52,032 bases of DNA from Marinobacter sp. (lineage in GTDB: Bacteria > Pseudomonadota > Gammaproteobacteria > Pseudomonadales > Oleiphilaceae). Every line of letters starts with the position of its first letter. Position 1 is the stretch's first letter. The notes beneath the pieces were generated by a model that did no database searches, was not told where the DNA came from, and was given only the letters and a program-made list of their open reading frames with translations. Made by a program: the position numbers and the translations under genes. Positions 7,676 through 15,954 of this stretch are shown piece after piece. The DNA lies in NCBI GenBank assembly GCA_022014155.1, contig JAKLLS010000009.1:1-52032 (forward strand), given 5' to 3'.

Positions 7676-8766
7676 ACGTTGTTTTTAGAGTAGACGCATC
7701 CGTTCAGATGGGAACGGGGCATGTCATGCGCTGCCTTACACTTGCAGATGAACTCAGAATCAATGGCGCGAGTTGCCACTTCATCACGAGAGAGCAACAA
7801 GGTGATATGGCGGAGGCCATAAGGTCCAGAAAGCACCGCGTGCACGTGTTGCCCAAAGTCCCTCTTTCAGAAAGAAATGATCAGACACCAGACGATCCCC
7901 CACACTATCACTGGCTAAGGAGTGGATGGGAGCACGATGCTGATCAATCTCGCTCTATCCTCAGCAATCTGATGCCCCAATGGTTGATCATCGATCATTA
8001 CGGAATTGACCACCGCTGGGAAGAGGCGCTTTCAGAATATTGCGACAACATGATGGTAATCGACGACCTGGCAGATCGCGCGCACCAATGTGATTTGCTT
8101 CTCGACCAAAACTGGCACGGCCAGACAACACATAAGCGCTACAACACTCTGGTGCCAGATAAAACGATCAAACTTCTCGGCCCGGAATACGCCTTGCTTC
8201 GACCGGACTACCCCCTCTTACGCAGCCTGATGCCGCGGAGAGACGGCAATATCACTCGTGTACTGGTTTTTATGGGCGGAAGCGATCCGGGAAATGAAAC
8301 AGAGAAAGCCATTAAGGCTTTATCTTCACCGGATTTATGTCATTTAGTGATCGACGTTGTTCTTGGAGCCAATCATCCTGATCCGGAAGGCATTGCAGCT
8401 CTATGCAAAGCCAGGTCCAGGGTCAATATTCACCAGAATCTTCCCGGTCTGGCAGGCCTGATGGTAAGGGCTGACCTGATGGTTGGCGCCGGCGGTGCAA
8501 CGACCTGGGAACGTATGTGTTTAGGGCTTCCGTCCATTATCATCAGCATTGCGAATAATCAGACGCCGACTAACCGTGCCCTCATGGAGGCTGGGTTCAT
8601 CAACTTCCTGGGAGAGAGCTCTGACGTTTCCGGACAAGATATTGCGGTAGCAGTACGGAGGAGCCTTGCCTTCCGTGAGCCTATGCAATTGCAGTCACGC
8701 CTCATTGAATCACTGGTTCCGGGTGATGGTGTAGCGAAAACAGTTTCACATTTAATCAGGAGCTAA
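7672..8766 (+). CDS. pseG: UDP-2,4-diacetamido-2,4,6-trideoxy-altrose hydrolase, PseG
   Basis: A 364-residue GT-B-fold hydrolase that removes UDP from the diacetamido sugar to release the free 6-deoxy-AltdiNAc for PseI. The N-terminus MNVVFRVDASVQMGTGHVM includes H17, at the place of the catalytic histidine of characterised PseG. GAGGATTWE (272-280) is the MurG-like nucleotide-binding loop. The start at 7672 gives the usual PseG N-terminus and an ATGA overlap with pseF; an in-frame ATG at 7516 would add 52 unrelated residues inside pseF. pseH follows after 3 bases. The segment LRPDYPLL / VLVFMGGSDPGN in the middle is typical of the family. Confidence 0.93.
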   Translation: MNVVFRVDASVQMGTGHVMRCLTLADELRINGASCHFITREQQGDMAEAIRSRKHRVHVLPKVPLSERNDQTPDDPPHYHWLRSGWEHDADQSRSILSNLMPQWLIIDHYGIDHRWEEALSEYCDNMMVIDDLADRAHQCDLLLDQNWHGQTTHKRYNTLVPDKTIKLLGPEYALLRPDYPLLRSLMPRRDGNITRVLVFMGGSDPGNETEKAIKALSSPDLCHLVIDVVLGANHPDPEGIAALCKARSRVNIHQNLPGLAGLMVRADLMVGAGGATTWERMCLGLPSIIISIANNQTPTNRALMEAGFINFLGESSDVSGQDIAVAVRRSLAFREPMQLQSRLIESLVPGDGVAKTVSHLIRS

Positions 8767-8769
8767 CAA

Positions 8770-9324
8770 ATGCCTCTTCGCCCTCTATCAGAAACTGACC
8801 TAGACAAGATGCTCGAATGGCGTAATGCCCCTGAAGTTCGGAAAAATATGTACACCTCCCATGAAATAACCAAGGCGGAGCACAAAAGCTGGTTTGATCG
8901 TATGAAACACGATGACCGTGCTCGCTGGTACATCTATTCAGATGAGGACGGGAAAGCAGAGGGCGTCGTGTACTTTACGAATTACGCTCCGCGAAGCGGT
9001 AGTGTATTTTGGGGCTTTTACGCTGCGCCTGACGCTAGGCGAGGTGTAGGCTCGCGTATGGAAATCGAGGCGCTCGAGCATGCGTTTTCAGATTTAGGCG
9101 TTCACAAGCTTAATTGTGAGGTTCTCGCAAGCAACCCAAAAGTTATCAATTTGCACAAAAAGTTCGGATTCGTAGAAGAAGGGCAGTTCCGCGAATACCA
9201 TTTCGATGGAGAGCAGTACGTAAGCGTAGTAAGGCTTGGAATGATCGACCACGAGTGGCCATCAAACAGAGAAAGCGCACGTAAGCGGCTTGCCGCCTAT
9301 CGAACCGATACAAAAGTCGAATAA
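8770..9324 (+). CDS. pseH: UDP-4-amino-altrosamine N-acetyltransferase, PseH
   Basis: A 184-residue GNAT-family acetyltransferase that acetylates the C4 amino group of the PseC product; that position becomes C7 of pseudaminic acid. The opening LRPLSETDLDKMLEWRN is the classic GNAT entry. RRGVGS (90-95) is the acetyl-CoA pyrophosphate loop, followed by HKLNCEVLASNPKVINLHKK and KFGF, the usual motif B. AGGAG lies upstream of the ATG at 8770. Its presence means the standard N7-acetyl route is intact. That matters for interpreting the formyltransferase and deacetylase that follow. Confidence 0.92.
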   Translation: MPLRPLSETDLDKMLEWRNAPEVRKNMYTSHEITKAEHKSWFDRMKHDDRARWYIYSDEDGKAEGVVYFTNYAPRSGSVFWGFYAAPDARRGVGSRMEIEALEHAFSDLGVHKLNCEVLASNPKVINLHKKFGFVEEGQFREYHFDGEQYVSVVRLGMIDHEWPSNRESARKRLAAYRTDTKVE

Positions 9325-9349
9325 TTAGTGCTTTAAGAGACTTTCTCAC

Positions 9350-10054
9350 ATGACTGATTACATCGTCGCAGCATCAAAACCCTGGCATAAAGAAGGTTTT
9401 GAATCCATCTCAAGGGCGCTCTCGGGCAAGTGGCATTATGTTGAGTCGCCAAATGAGCTGGCAGAGACTCTCGCCCAGACCAGCCCGAGATACGTTTTTT
9501 TCCTGCACTGGAACTGGCGCGTCCCCAAAGAAATATGGTCAGAACAGGAGTGTGTCTGTTTTCATATGACCGATGTGCCCTACGGGCGCGGCGGCAGCCC
9601 CCTTCAAAACCTGATTCTTGCTGGGCACCATGACACCAAACTCTCAGCTCTTCGCATGGTGGATGAAATGGATGCCGGTCCTGTTTATACGAAACGGGAA
9701 CTTAGCCTTGAGGGTAGCGCTGCGGAGATATTTCAGCGCGCCGGTGTACTGGCCTTTGAGATAATTGGCTGGATGGTGAAAAACGAACCTCAACCCACGC
9801 CTCAGTCAGGTGACCCAACCATTTTTCAGCGAAGAAAACCAGAGGAGAGTGAACTCCCCTCCTTTGGCGATTTAAAGGTACTGTACGACTATATCCGGAT
9901 GCTGGACGCGCCCACGTATCCGAAGTCCTTTATAAGGTACGGAGACTTTATTCTGGAGTTCTCGGACGCCCAACAGGGCGACAGTATTCTGGAAGCCAAA
10001 GTAAGCATTCGCAAGATTTCAGACTCAGGAGATAGCAATGACTGTAACCATTGA
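9350..10054 (+). CDS. Formyltransferase-like protein of the pseudaminic acid cluster
   Basis: A 234-residue protein with the N-terminal hydrolase fold of methionyl-tRNA/sugar N-formyltransferases, which use 10-formyl-tetrahydrofolate. The key segment is CFHMTDVPYGRGGSP (70-84). H72 matches the catalytic histidine, and D108 in EMDAGPVY matches the catalytic aspartate. The usual catalytic asparagine two residues before the histidine (N-x-H) is C70 here. The last 40 residues are short compared with the tRNA enzyme and carry no clear tRNA-binding domain. It lies between pseH and pseI, overlapping pseI by 17 bases, so it most likely formylates an amino group of a pseudaminic acid intermediate. Formylated pseudaminic acids are known in Pseudomonas glycans. 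Activity is not proven by sequence. Confidence 0.78.
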   Translation: MTDYIVAASKPWHKEGFESISRALSGKWHYVESPNELAETLAQTSPRYVFFLHWNWRVPKEIWSEQECVCFHMTDVPYGRGGSPLQNLILAGHHDTKLSALRMVDEMDAGPVYTKRELSLEGSAAEIFQRAGVLAFEIIGWMVKNEPQPTPQSGDPTIFQRRKPEESELPSFGDLKVLYDYIRMLDAPTYPKSFIRYGDFILEFSDAQQGDSILEAKVSIRKISDSGDSNDCNH

Positions 10055-11084
10055 CGGTCGAAAAATTGGCCCCGAGCACCCTCCGTATATCATTGCAGAG
10101 CTCTCTGCCAACCACAACGGATCCCTGGAGCGTGCTCTGGAAACCATTGACGAAGCACACCGGCGCGGTGCTTCTGCGGTCAAACTACAAACATACACCG
10201 CTGACACCATGACCATTGATTCTGACCGTCCCGAGTTCCAGCTCACAGAGGGGCCCTGGGCAGGATATAAGCTATACAACCTATATCAGTGGGCCCAAAC
10301 TCCATTCGAGTGGCATCAAGCAATGTTCGAACATGCGAGGAAACTTGGCATTACAGTTTTCTCAACACCGTTCGATGAAACTGCTGTTGATTTGCTCGAG
10401 AGCCTCAATGCGCCAGCATACAAAATAGCCTCTTTTGAGGTGACTGATCTGCCACTGATTGAGTACATCGCCAAAACCGGCAAACCGATCATTATGTCAA
10501 CAGGTATGGCTAATGAGGAGGAAATTCAGGAGGCCGTTGATACAGTGCGGAGTGCCGGATGCGAGGAATTGGTACTACTTCATTGCATCAGCAGTTATCC
10601 GGCACCAATGGATCAGGCAAATCTGGCACAGGTTATGGAGTTGGGCAGAAGGTTCAACGCAATTCCCGGACTATCTGATCACACGCTTGGAACAACAGCT
10701 TCTGTTGCAGCAGTGGCCCTTGGCGCCTGCCTTATCGAAAAGCACTTTACGCTGAGTCGTGGAGATAAAGGCCCAGACAGCGACTTCTCCATAGAGCCGG
10801 ATGAACTTGAGAGGCTCTGCGTGGATACGAAAGATGCCTGGTCATCCATTGGACAAGTCGGTTACACACGACAGCAAGCAGAGAAAGGGAACCGGCAGTT
10901 CCGACGTTCCATCTACTTTGTGAAAGATTTGACCGCAGGCACGATTGTCGGAGAATCAGACATTCGTAGAATTCGGCCTGGCTCCGGTCTCGATCCGAAG
11001 TTCTTCAGGGATCTGATCGGTAAGCGATTAAAAGTGGACGTAAAGTACGGAACTCCAACAAGCTGGGAGCATTTCGATGGCTAG
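10038..11084 (+). CDS. pseI: Pseudaminic acid synthase, PseI
   Basis: A 348-residue NeuB-family synthase that condenses the 6-deoxy-AltdiNAc sugar with phosphoenolpyruvate to give pseudaminic acid. The TIM barrel begins with IIAELSANHNG (18-28). MSTGMAN, GLSDHT and EKHFTLSRGDKGPDSDFS mark the PEP and metal sites, and a C-terminal antifreeze-like SAF domain covers roughly residues 285-345. The form of NHNG and the LYQWAQTPFEW insert match PseI rather than NeuB or LegI. It overlaps the upstream formyltransferase gene by 17 bases and the downstream deacetylase gene by 8 bases, so expression is tightly coupled. Confidence 0.94.
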   Translation: MTVTIDGRKIGPEHPPYIIAELSANHNGSLERALETIDEAHRRGASAVKLQTYTADTMTIDSDRPEFQLTEGPWAGYKLYNLYQWAQTPFEWHQAMFEHARKLGITVFSTPFDETAVDLLESLNAPAYKIASFEVTDLPLIEYIAKTGKPIIMSTGMANEEEIQEAVDTVRSAGCEELVLLHCISSYPAPMDQANLAQVMELGRRFNAIPGLSDHTLGTTASVAAVALGACLIEKHFTLSRGDKGPDSDFSIEPDELERLCVDTKDAWSSIGQVGYTRQQAEKGNRQFRRSIYFVKDLTAGTIVGESDIRRIRPGSGLDPKFFRDLIGKRLKVDVKYGTPTSWEHFDG

Positions 11085-11748
11085 GAATGTACTTGTAGTC
11101 GCTGCCCACACAGATGACGAGGCACTGGGTTGCGGAGGAACTATCGCCAAGCACGTTGCAGACGGAGACGTTGTGCACGCTGTGTTTATTGCAGATGGTG
11201 TATCTTCCAGGTCAAACGCAGAAAAGGAAGAACTGGATCTTCGCAACAATGCCGCCGCGAATGCTCATCGCATTTTGGGGATCTCCCAGTCGTTCATGTT
11301 GGGTTTTCCAGACAATCGTCTAGATTCTCGTCCCCTGCTCGAAATCGTTCAGGCGCTAGAAACCGTAATCGATAAAGTGAAACCTGAGATTATTTACACT
11401 CATCACATTGGCGATCTCAATATCGATCACGAGATAACGCACCGCGCAGTGATGACCGCTTGCAGACCTGCACCCGGCTCCAGCGTGAGGGAAATCTATG
11501 CCTTTGAAGTATTGTCCAGCACGGAATGGAATACGCCGGGCGTCCGACCCTTCACGCTCAGTCACTATGTAGATATCACGGATACAATCGAAAAAAAGCT
11601 GGAATCTCTTGGCGCCTATGAGCTGGAAATGCGAGAAAGCCCCCACTCAAGATCACTAGATCACGTTCGCGCCCTTGCCCGCAGCAGAGGCCACACTGTC
11701 GGCACCTATTATGCCGAAGCATTCATGACTATTCGTGTAATCAAATAA
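11077..11748 (+). CDS. PIG-L family sugar N-deacetylase
   Basis: A 223-residue zinc-dependent LmbE/PIG-L deacetylase. AHTDDEALGCGG (10-21) is the canonical metal-binding AHPDDE box, with H11 and D14 expected to bind zinc and D13 to act as base. H109/H110 and D117-H118 in THHIGDLNIDH supply the remaining metal site. Relatives remove N-acetyl groups from amino sugars or related compounds. The start lies inside the last 8 bases of pseI, which ties it to the same pathway. Together with the formyltransferase gene two positions upstream, it suggests that an acetyl group of the nonulosonic acid is removed and replaced by formyl. An alternative is N-deacetylation of another glycan sugar. Confidence 0.85.
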   Translation: MARNVLVVAAHTDDEALGCGGTIAKHVADGDVVHAVFIADGVSSRSNAEKEELDLRNNAAANAHRILGISQSFMLGFPDNRLDSRPLLEIVQALETVIDKVKPEIIYTHHIGDLNIDHEITHRAVMTACRPAPGSSVREIYAFEVLSSTEWNTPGVRPFTLSHYVDITDTIEKKLESLGAYELEMRESPHSRSLDHVRALARSRGHTVGTYYAEAFMTIRVIK

Positions 11749-11762
11749 TGCTGGAATTCTGA

Positions 11763-12503
11763 ATGAACACTCCTTTCCTACATCGCGGTTACCGAGTTTT
11801 CTCGGCGACCGGTACTGACGTAGACACTACACGCGGCCTTATCGATAACATTATAGATATGAACATCAAGCCGCAGCACACCTTTAAAAACAATACCCGA
11901 ACTTATAGCGCATTGTTTGAATTGGATTCTCAGCCTGTAATGCTGAAAATCCCCAGAGGTAGAAACCGCCGAAAATGGGAACGGTTTCTTACGCTTTTCA
12001 GGAGGAGCGAAGGAGTGCGGACCTTCAATAACCTAACACTCATGCAGGAGTTGGGATTAAATGCACCGCCCCCTCTATTTGCAGCAGAAAGGCGGAAACT
12101 TGGGGTCGTAGTTGACAGTTTCGCGTGCTATGCCTTTGAAAAAGGACAACCTGCAGGCCCGAAGGATGCTCAAGCGGTAATTTCCGCCCTGATAAAGCTC
12201 CACAACACGGGCTACCTCAGGACCGACCCGCAGCCAGCGAACTTTCTAATATCTGGCCGTGGAGTTGTATTCATTGACTTCAGACTGAAAAGGCCACTTC
12301 TCTTTCCAAGGTTGAAGAAAAACCTGGAACTGGCGAAGCTTATCCGGGTTTATCCAGAGTCTACCCCCTATATCCCGAGAGATATTGCGAAATCAGCGTG
12401 CTTCAGTCTCGCTCAGCGAATCGAATTAGGGTTATATCGGATAAGACAGGGAAAGCGAAAGTTGAGGCGCAGCTGTCAAAATAAACTACAACGGAATCGG
12501 TAA
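11763..12503 (+). CDS. LPS core kinase-like protein (WaaY/RfaY type)
   Basis: A 246-residue protein-kinase-like fold similar to the LPS core heptose kinases. LIKLHNTGYLRTDPQPANFL contains the catalytic loop with D155 and N160, and FIDFRLKRP has D172 in the place of the DFG aspartate. VMLKIPRGRNR around residues 60-70 may carry the ATP-contacting lysine. The C-terminus is very basic (RIRQGKRKLRRS), suited to the phosphate-rich inner core at the membrane. It starts 14 bases after the deacetylase stop and ends 13 bases from the convergent waaL gene, so it is the last gene of the glycan operon. Phosphorylation of a core heptose is the likely role; the substrate is inferred. Confidence 0.72.
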   Translation: MNTPFLHRGYRVFSATGTDVDTTRGLIDNIIDMNIKPQHTFKNNTRTYSALFELDSQPVMLKIPRGRNRRKWERFLTLFRRSEGVRTFNNLTLMQELGLNAPPPLFAAERRKLGVVVDSFACYAFEKGQPAGPKDAQAVISALIKLHNTGYLRTDPQPANFLISGRGVVFIDFRLKRPLLFPRLKKNLELAKLIRVYPESTPYIPRDIAKSACFSLAQRIELGLYRIRQGKRKLRRSCQNKLQRNR

Positions 12504-12516
12504 AAATTAGAAAGCT

Positions 12517-13821
12517 TTAACAGGCGCCCAGAGCTTTCTTTTCTCTCGCTGCAGTCGCCAACAAAAAAACAATCATAAACAAAAACATCATAATCCCGAT
12601 GCTTCGCTCAAGGGTGCTTAATGTGATACTGAGTACGAGGTGCTGTATCACAAAAACTATGCCTGCCGCTGCAAGAGCATGCCCGGAAGCGGATATTCGA
12701 TTGTCGGAAAATATTCGCTTGAATGAATACAGTATTGATCCGATTAAAAAAACGTAAAATACGATACCTACCAGGCCCTGCCGAGCCAGAATATCGATGT
12801 ACTGGCTATGTAGGTGCCTGAAACTGGCGGTGTTGGGGTGTATTATTTGCTCGTCAACAAGGCGCTCTACTGTGCGGTCGACACCAGCGGGTCCCACACC
12901 GATGAAAGGATTCTCCTTGAAGGCAATTACTCCTGCTTTCCACATATCCAATCGCAAACCCACAGAGGTACTATTACGGCCCAACTGAAAGTAATCGCTA
13001 TATTCCGTAATACCGTTATTCACCCTCGACTCAATGGCGTCGAATTGAAACAATGTAACCGCACCTAAAACGGTCGCCACAATGATTCCGCCAGCCGCTT
13101 TCTTCGTTGCGGGAATCCTTCGCCAATACAGAGCCATAAGCACCGAAACCAAGATTGGGAACGCTATCCATACTCCACGAGACCCGGAAGCCAACGATGC
13201 ATACATTCCCGCCACAAACCCGAGTGCCAGACCTACAGCTAAATGGATTGAGATTCTCTTCTCAAGACCACTGAGCAAACCGCACAGACAAATAAGTGCC
13301 AACGCCATCGAGCCATTACCATAATGAATCGCATTATCAAAAGTGTCGACTCGATATGAGTGAAGCACCTCTATCTGATATAGCGCATACCCCCCTGATA
13401 TAACGGCACCCACAGCGCAAAAAGCAAACACAGTTGTTCCTGAAACCGGATACTTCGAAACAAAAACCAAGACAAAGGCTGCAGCAATATAACGAAAAGC
13501 CAGATCGAATTCTGATACATCCTCACCGTGAATCGCCAAAATCAGCCACTGGACAAAACAGTATAAACAAAGAGCAATGGATACCCAGCGTAAGCTGAAA
13601 CCTCGAAATCCTTGAAGATCGGAAAGCCGTAAACAAAAAACAGATAACAGCAACAGAATGGCAGGACCAATCGAATAAGCTCTAGGCACCAACCCATAGA
13701 GACTCAGGTAAGAACCGACAACGAGGAAAACGATCCCTGATAATACCGGTGGACACTTTCGATTACTCCTCTGCGATCTAGTAAACGGCAGGCGCACGTG
13801 CATCGTTTTTTCAAGTGACAC
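12517..13821 (-). CDS. O-antigen ligase family membrane protein (WaaL-like)
   Basis: A 434-residue polytopic membrane protein with about ten to twelve hydrophobic helices. The Wzy/WaaL pattern is visible: SGSRGVWIAFPIL in a mid helix, a large periplasmic loop starting after QFDAIESRVNNG, GLRLDMWKAGVIAFKENPF, then RHLHSQYIDILARQGLVG, which carries the catalytic-type histidine. It would ligate undecaprenyl-linked glycan to the lipid A-core on the periplasmic side. A Wzy polymerase looks similar, but position between core kinases favours ligase. The start is GTG at 13821, preceded by GGAG; an ATG at 13803 lacks a ribosome binding site. It lies 35 bases after the Kdo kinase gene on the same strand. 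Confidence 0.8.
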   Translation of the reverse strand: MSLEKTMHVRLPFTRSQRSNRKCPPVLSGIVFLVVGSYLSLYGLVPRAYSIGPAILLLLSVFCLRLSDLQGFRGFSLRWVSIALCLYCFVQWLILAIHGEDVSEFDLAFRYIAAAFVLVFVSKYPVSGTTVFAFCAVGAVISGGYALYQIEVLHSYRVDTFDNAIHYGNGSMALALICLCGLLSGLEKRISIHLAVGLALGFVAGMYASLASGSRGVWIAFPILVSVLMALYWRRIPATKKAAGGIIVATVLGAVTLFQFDAIESRVNNGITEYSDYFQLGRNSTSVGLRLDMWKAGVIAFKENPFIGVGPAGVDRTVERLVDEQIIHPNTASFRHLHSQYIDILARQGLVGIVFYVFLIGSILYSFKRIFSDNRISASGHALAAAGIVFVIQHLVLSITLSTLERSIGIMMFLFMIVFLLATAAREKKALGAC

Positions 13822-13856
13822 TTATTCAGGACTCCGAAAGGAATTTGGGCATGAGT

Positions 13857-14594
13857 TCACAAAGAGTAATTTCCTACCGCGCCTTCGTAGTAGGCATCTA
13901 GCAAAACTCGCCATAAAGTTTCTCGAGAACAGTCGGTCATAGCATCGCACCGTTTTTCCACGGACCGCCGCAATCGCTTAAGATTACGCCCTTTCCAATG
14001 CACCGATCCTTCCGTCTTTTTGTGCAAAATGCAGCGGTCAAAGTCGATCAGAAAAACGTCATCACCAGCCACCAGGATGTTATCGCAGTTTAGATCCACA
14101 TGATCCAAACCTTCCCGATGAAACCAAGAAATAGTTTGCCCGACTCGATGCCAAAGCCACTCATCCCTCACATCAGGATGTTCAGGCAACGGCTGCGCCC
14201 CCTCAATTCTCTCTATAAGGATCGCCGCCTCATAAGACAAGCCATGTCGGCGCGCAATAGCCGCTACCGGTTTCGGGACTGGCAAACCGCGTTCATGCAG
14301 GCTCTGCAACAACCTGAACTCCGAAAAGGAGCGAGTCTTGTCGAAACCGGTAAACAGGTAGCGGCGATCAGATACCCGAGCCGCAAGCCCACCCCTTCGG
14401 TAGTGCCGCAAAACCAGCGCCCCTGATTCAGACTGAATAAACCAGGCACTGCCTCTACCACCGGCAGCCACAGAGTGAGCCTGATCTCCCCACATTTCAG
14501 GACGGAACCATTGCTCATCAACCTGTTCATAGCCCGGAGCACGGAGTATACGAGCCCCTTTCCAGCCTGCATTGTCCTTAGAGCCGAACTTCAA
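13857..14594 (-). CDS. kdkA: 3-deoxy-D-manno-octulosonic acid (Kdo) kinase
   Basis: A 245-residue LPS kinase with a protein-kinase-like fold, which phosphorylates Kdo of the inner core with ATP at the cytoplasmic membrane. GGRGSAWF (45-52) is the glycine loop, followed by the characteristic LRHYRRGGL (62-70). LPVPKPVAA, the catalytic loop HVDLNCDNIL (D167, N172) and LIDFDRC (D184) follow. KGRNLKRLRRS near the end is also typical of KdkA. The best start is TTG at 14594; no in-frame ATG precedes the conserved region, so the first few residues are uncertain. It is the first gene of a kdkA-waaL minus-strand pair and diverges from the GT9 gene. KdkA is characteristic of bacteria that carry a phosphorylated Kdo. 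Confidence 0.88.
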   Translation of the reverse strand: MKFGSKDNAGWKGARILRAPGYEQVDEQWFRPEMWGDQAHSVAAGGRGSAWFIQSESGALVLRHYRRGGLAARVSDRRYLFTGFDKTRSFSEFRLLQSLHERGLPVPKPVAAIARRHGLSYEAAILIERIEGAQPLPEHPDVRDEWLWHRVGQTISWFHREGLDHVDLNCDNILVAGDDVFLIDFDRCILHKKTEGSVHWKGRNLKRLRRSVEKRCDAMTDCSRETLWRVLLDAYYEGAVGNYSL

Positions 14595-14744
14595 TGTGAT
14601 GACACCATTTACCTGGAACCCTGGACCACCTTGCCAAGGCTCACAAGACGTTGGCCGGGGAGTACGTTAGAATGGCGCACAGTTTACCAACGACACCCTC
14701 CCGGCACTACAACAGCCGGTTAAAGAATCGAAACGGACCGTAAC

Positions 14745-15836
14745 TTGGACAGTCATACCCTTCATCAGCCCATCAATTCCATCTGCATTCTGCGCCTCTC
14801 AGCCATCGGAGATGTTACCCACGTAATCCCGGTGGTTCTGAGCCTTCAGGAGCAGTGTCCCGGCATTAAAATTACCTGGGTGATCGGCAAGATCGAAGCC
14901 AAACTGATAGGCGATCTTCCGGGTGTGGAGTTTGTGATCTTTGACAAGAAGTCCGGCCTCAAAGGCTATACCGAGCTTCACCAAAAACTGCGTGGGCGGA
15001 ATTTCGATGCGCTCCTGCACATGCAGGTGGCTTTTCGGGCCAATCTCGCCGCCGCCGTGATTCCCGCGAAAGTGAAAGTCGGCTACGACAAGGCGCGCAG
15101 CAAAGATCTTCACAGCCTGTTTATCAACAAGCGTATTGCACCTGCTCCACAGCAACATGTGCGGGACTGCCTGGCCAGCTTTCTGGAACCGTTGGGACTG
15201 AAACCCGCGCGCCCCCAGTGGACCATTCCGTTGACGGAGGCAGATCATGAGTTTGCCCGGGAACAGTTGGCTGACGACCGCCTGAATCTGGTGATCAGCC
15301 CCTGCGCCAGCCACACCCTGAGAAACTGGCCAGCCGAGCGCTATGCTCAGCTTGCGGACCATGCTGTTCGTAAACACGGCATGAAGGTGATCCTGGTCGG
15401 CAGTCCCGCACCGTTTGAAGCGGAATACTGCGCCGCTATCGAAGGCGGGATGAAGGAGAAAGCCCACAACATATGCGGCAAGGACACTCTCAAGCAACTG
15501 ACCGCTCTGCTCACCCATGCTGACCTTGCGGTTGCCCCAGACACCGGCCCGGCTCATATTGCGAGCGCGGTGGGTACCGATGTGCTCGGCATTTTTGCCG
15601 CCAGCAATCCTTATCGCTCAGGCCCATACAACTCGCTGGATTGGTGTGTAAACCGCTATCCGGAAGCACTGAGGCAATTTACGGGTAAAAGCGTGGATGA
15701 CGCTCGCTGGGGAGCGAAGGCTGAGTTTGAGGGGGCCATGGAGCTTGTGACAGTGGCGGATGTTACTGCCATGCTGGATAAGTGGATTGAGACTCAACGA
15801 GTAGCGGAAACGAAAACGGCGTCGGATCTGGGGTGA
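14745..15836 (+). CDS. Family 9 glycosyltransferase (LPS heptosyltransferase)
   Basis: A 363-residue GT-B enzyme of the ADP-heptose:LPS heptosyltransferase family. ICILRLSAIGDVTHVIPV (13-30) is the signature N-terminus with the conserved D of SAIGD. LHMQVAFRANLAA, the central SPCASHTLRNWPAERYAQL with the ADP-heptose contact region, and PDTGPAHIASAVG follow, the last being the usual C-terminal donor loop. It adds heptose to the inner core at the cytoplasmic face. The start is TTG at 14745, the only start codon between an in-frame stop at 14721 and the conserved region, with a weak CGGA upstream. WaaC- and WaaF-type specificity cannot be separated with confidence. Confidence 0.9.
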   Translation: MDSHTLHQPINSICILRLSAIGDVTHVIPVVLSLQEQCPGIKITWVIGKIEAKLIGDLPGVEFVIFDKKSGLKGYTELHQKLRGRNFDALLHMQVAFRANLAAAVIPAKVKVGYDKARSKDLHSLFINKRIAPAPQQHVRDCLASFLEPLGLKPARPQWTIPLTEADHEFAREQLADDRLNLVISPCASHTLRNWPAERYAQLADHAVRKHGMKVILVGSPAPFEAEYCAAIEGGMKEKAHNICGKDTLKQLTALLTHADLAVAPDTGPAHIASAVGTDVLGIFAASNPYRSGPYNSLDWCVNRYPEALRQFTGKSVDDARWGAKAEFEGAMELVTVADVTAMLDKWIETQRVAETKTASDLG

Positions 15837-15852
15837 TCTGACGCCGGCTTTC

Positions 15853-15931
15853 GTAGGTCGGGTTAGCGAAGCGTAACCCGACATTGGAATTGATGCTGGT
15901 TGTCGGATTACGCTTTGCTAATCCGACCTAC
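15853..15931. repeat. Inverted pair of REP-like hairpins
   Basis: Two 30-base copies, 15853-15882 and 15902-15931, lie in opposite orientation 19 bases apart. Each is itself a hairpin with a 9-bp stem and 8-base loop (GTCGGGTTA/TAACCCGAC and GTCGGATTA/TAATCCGAC). Aligned head to head the copies differ at three bases, and two of the differences form a compensatory G-C to A-T pair within the stem. The pair sits between convergent GT9 and DUF6165 genes, the usual place of REP/BIME elements, and may also stop transcription from both sides. No transposase is nearby. Confidence 0.85.
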
Positions 15932-15954
15932 AGGTCTCCCGCCCAGCCAGGCGA

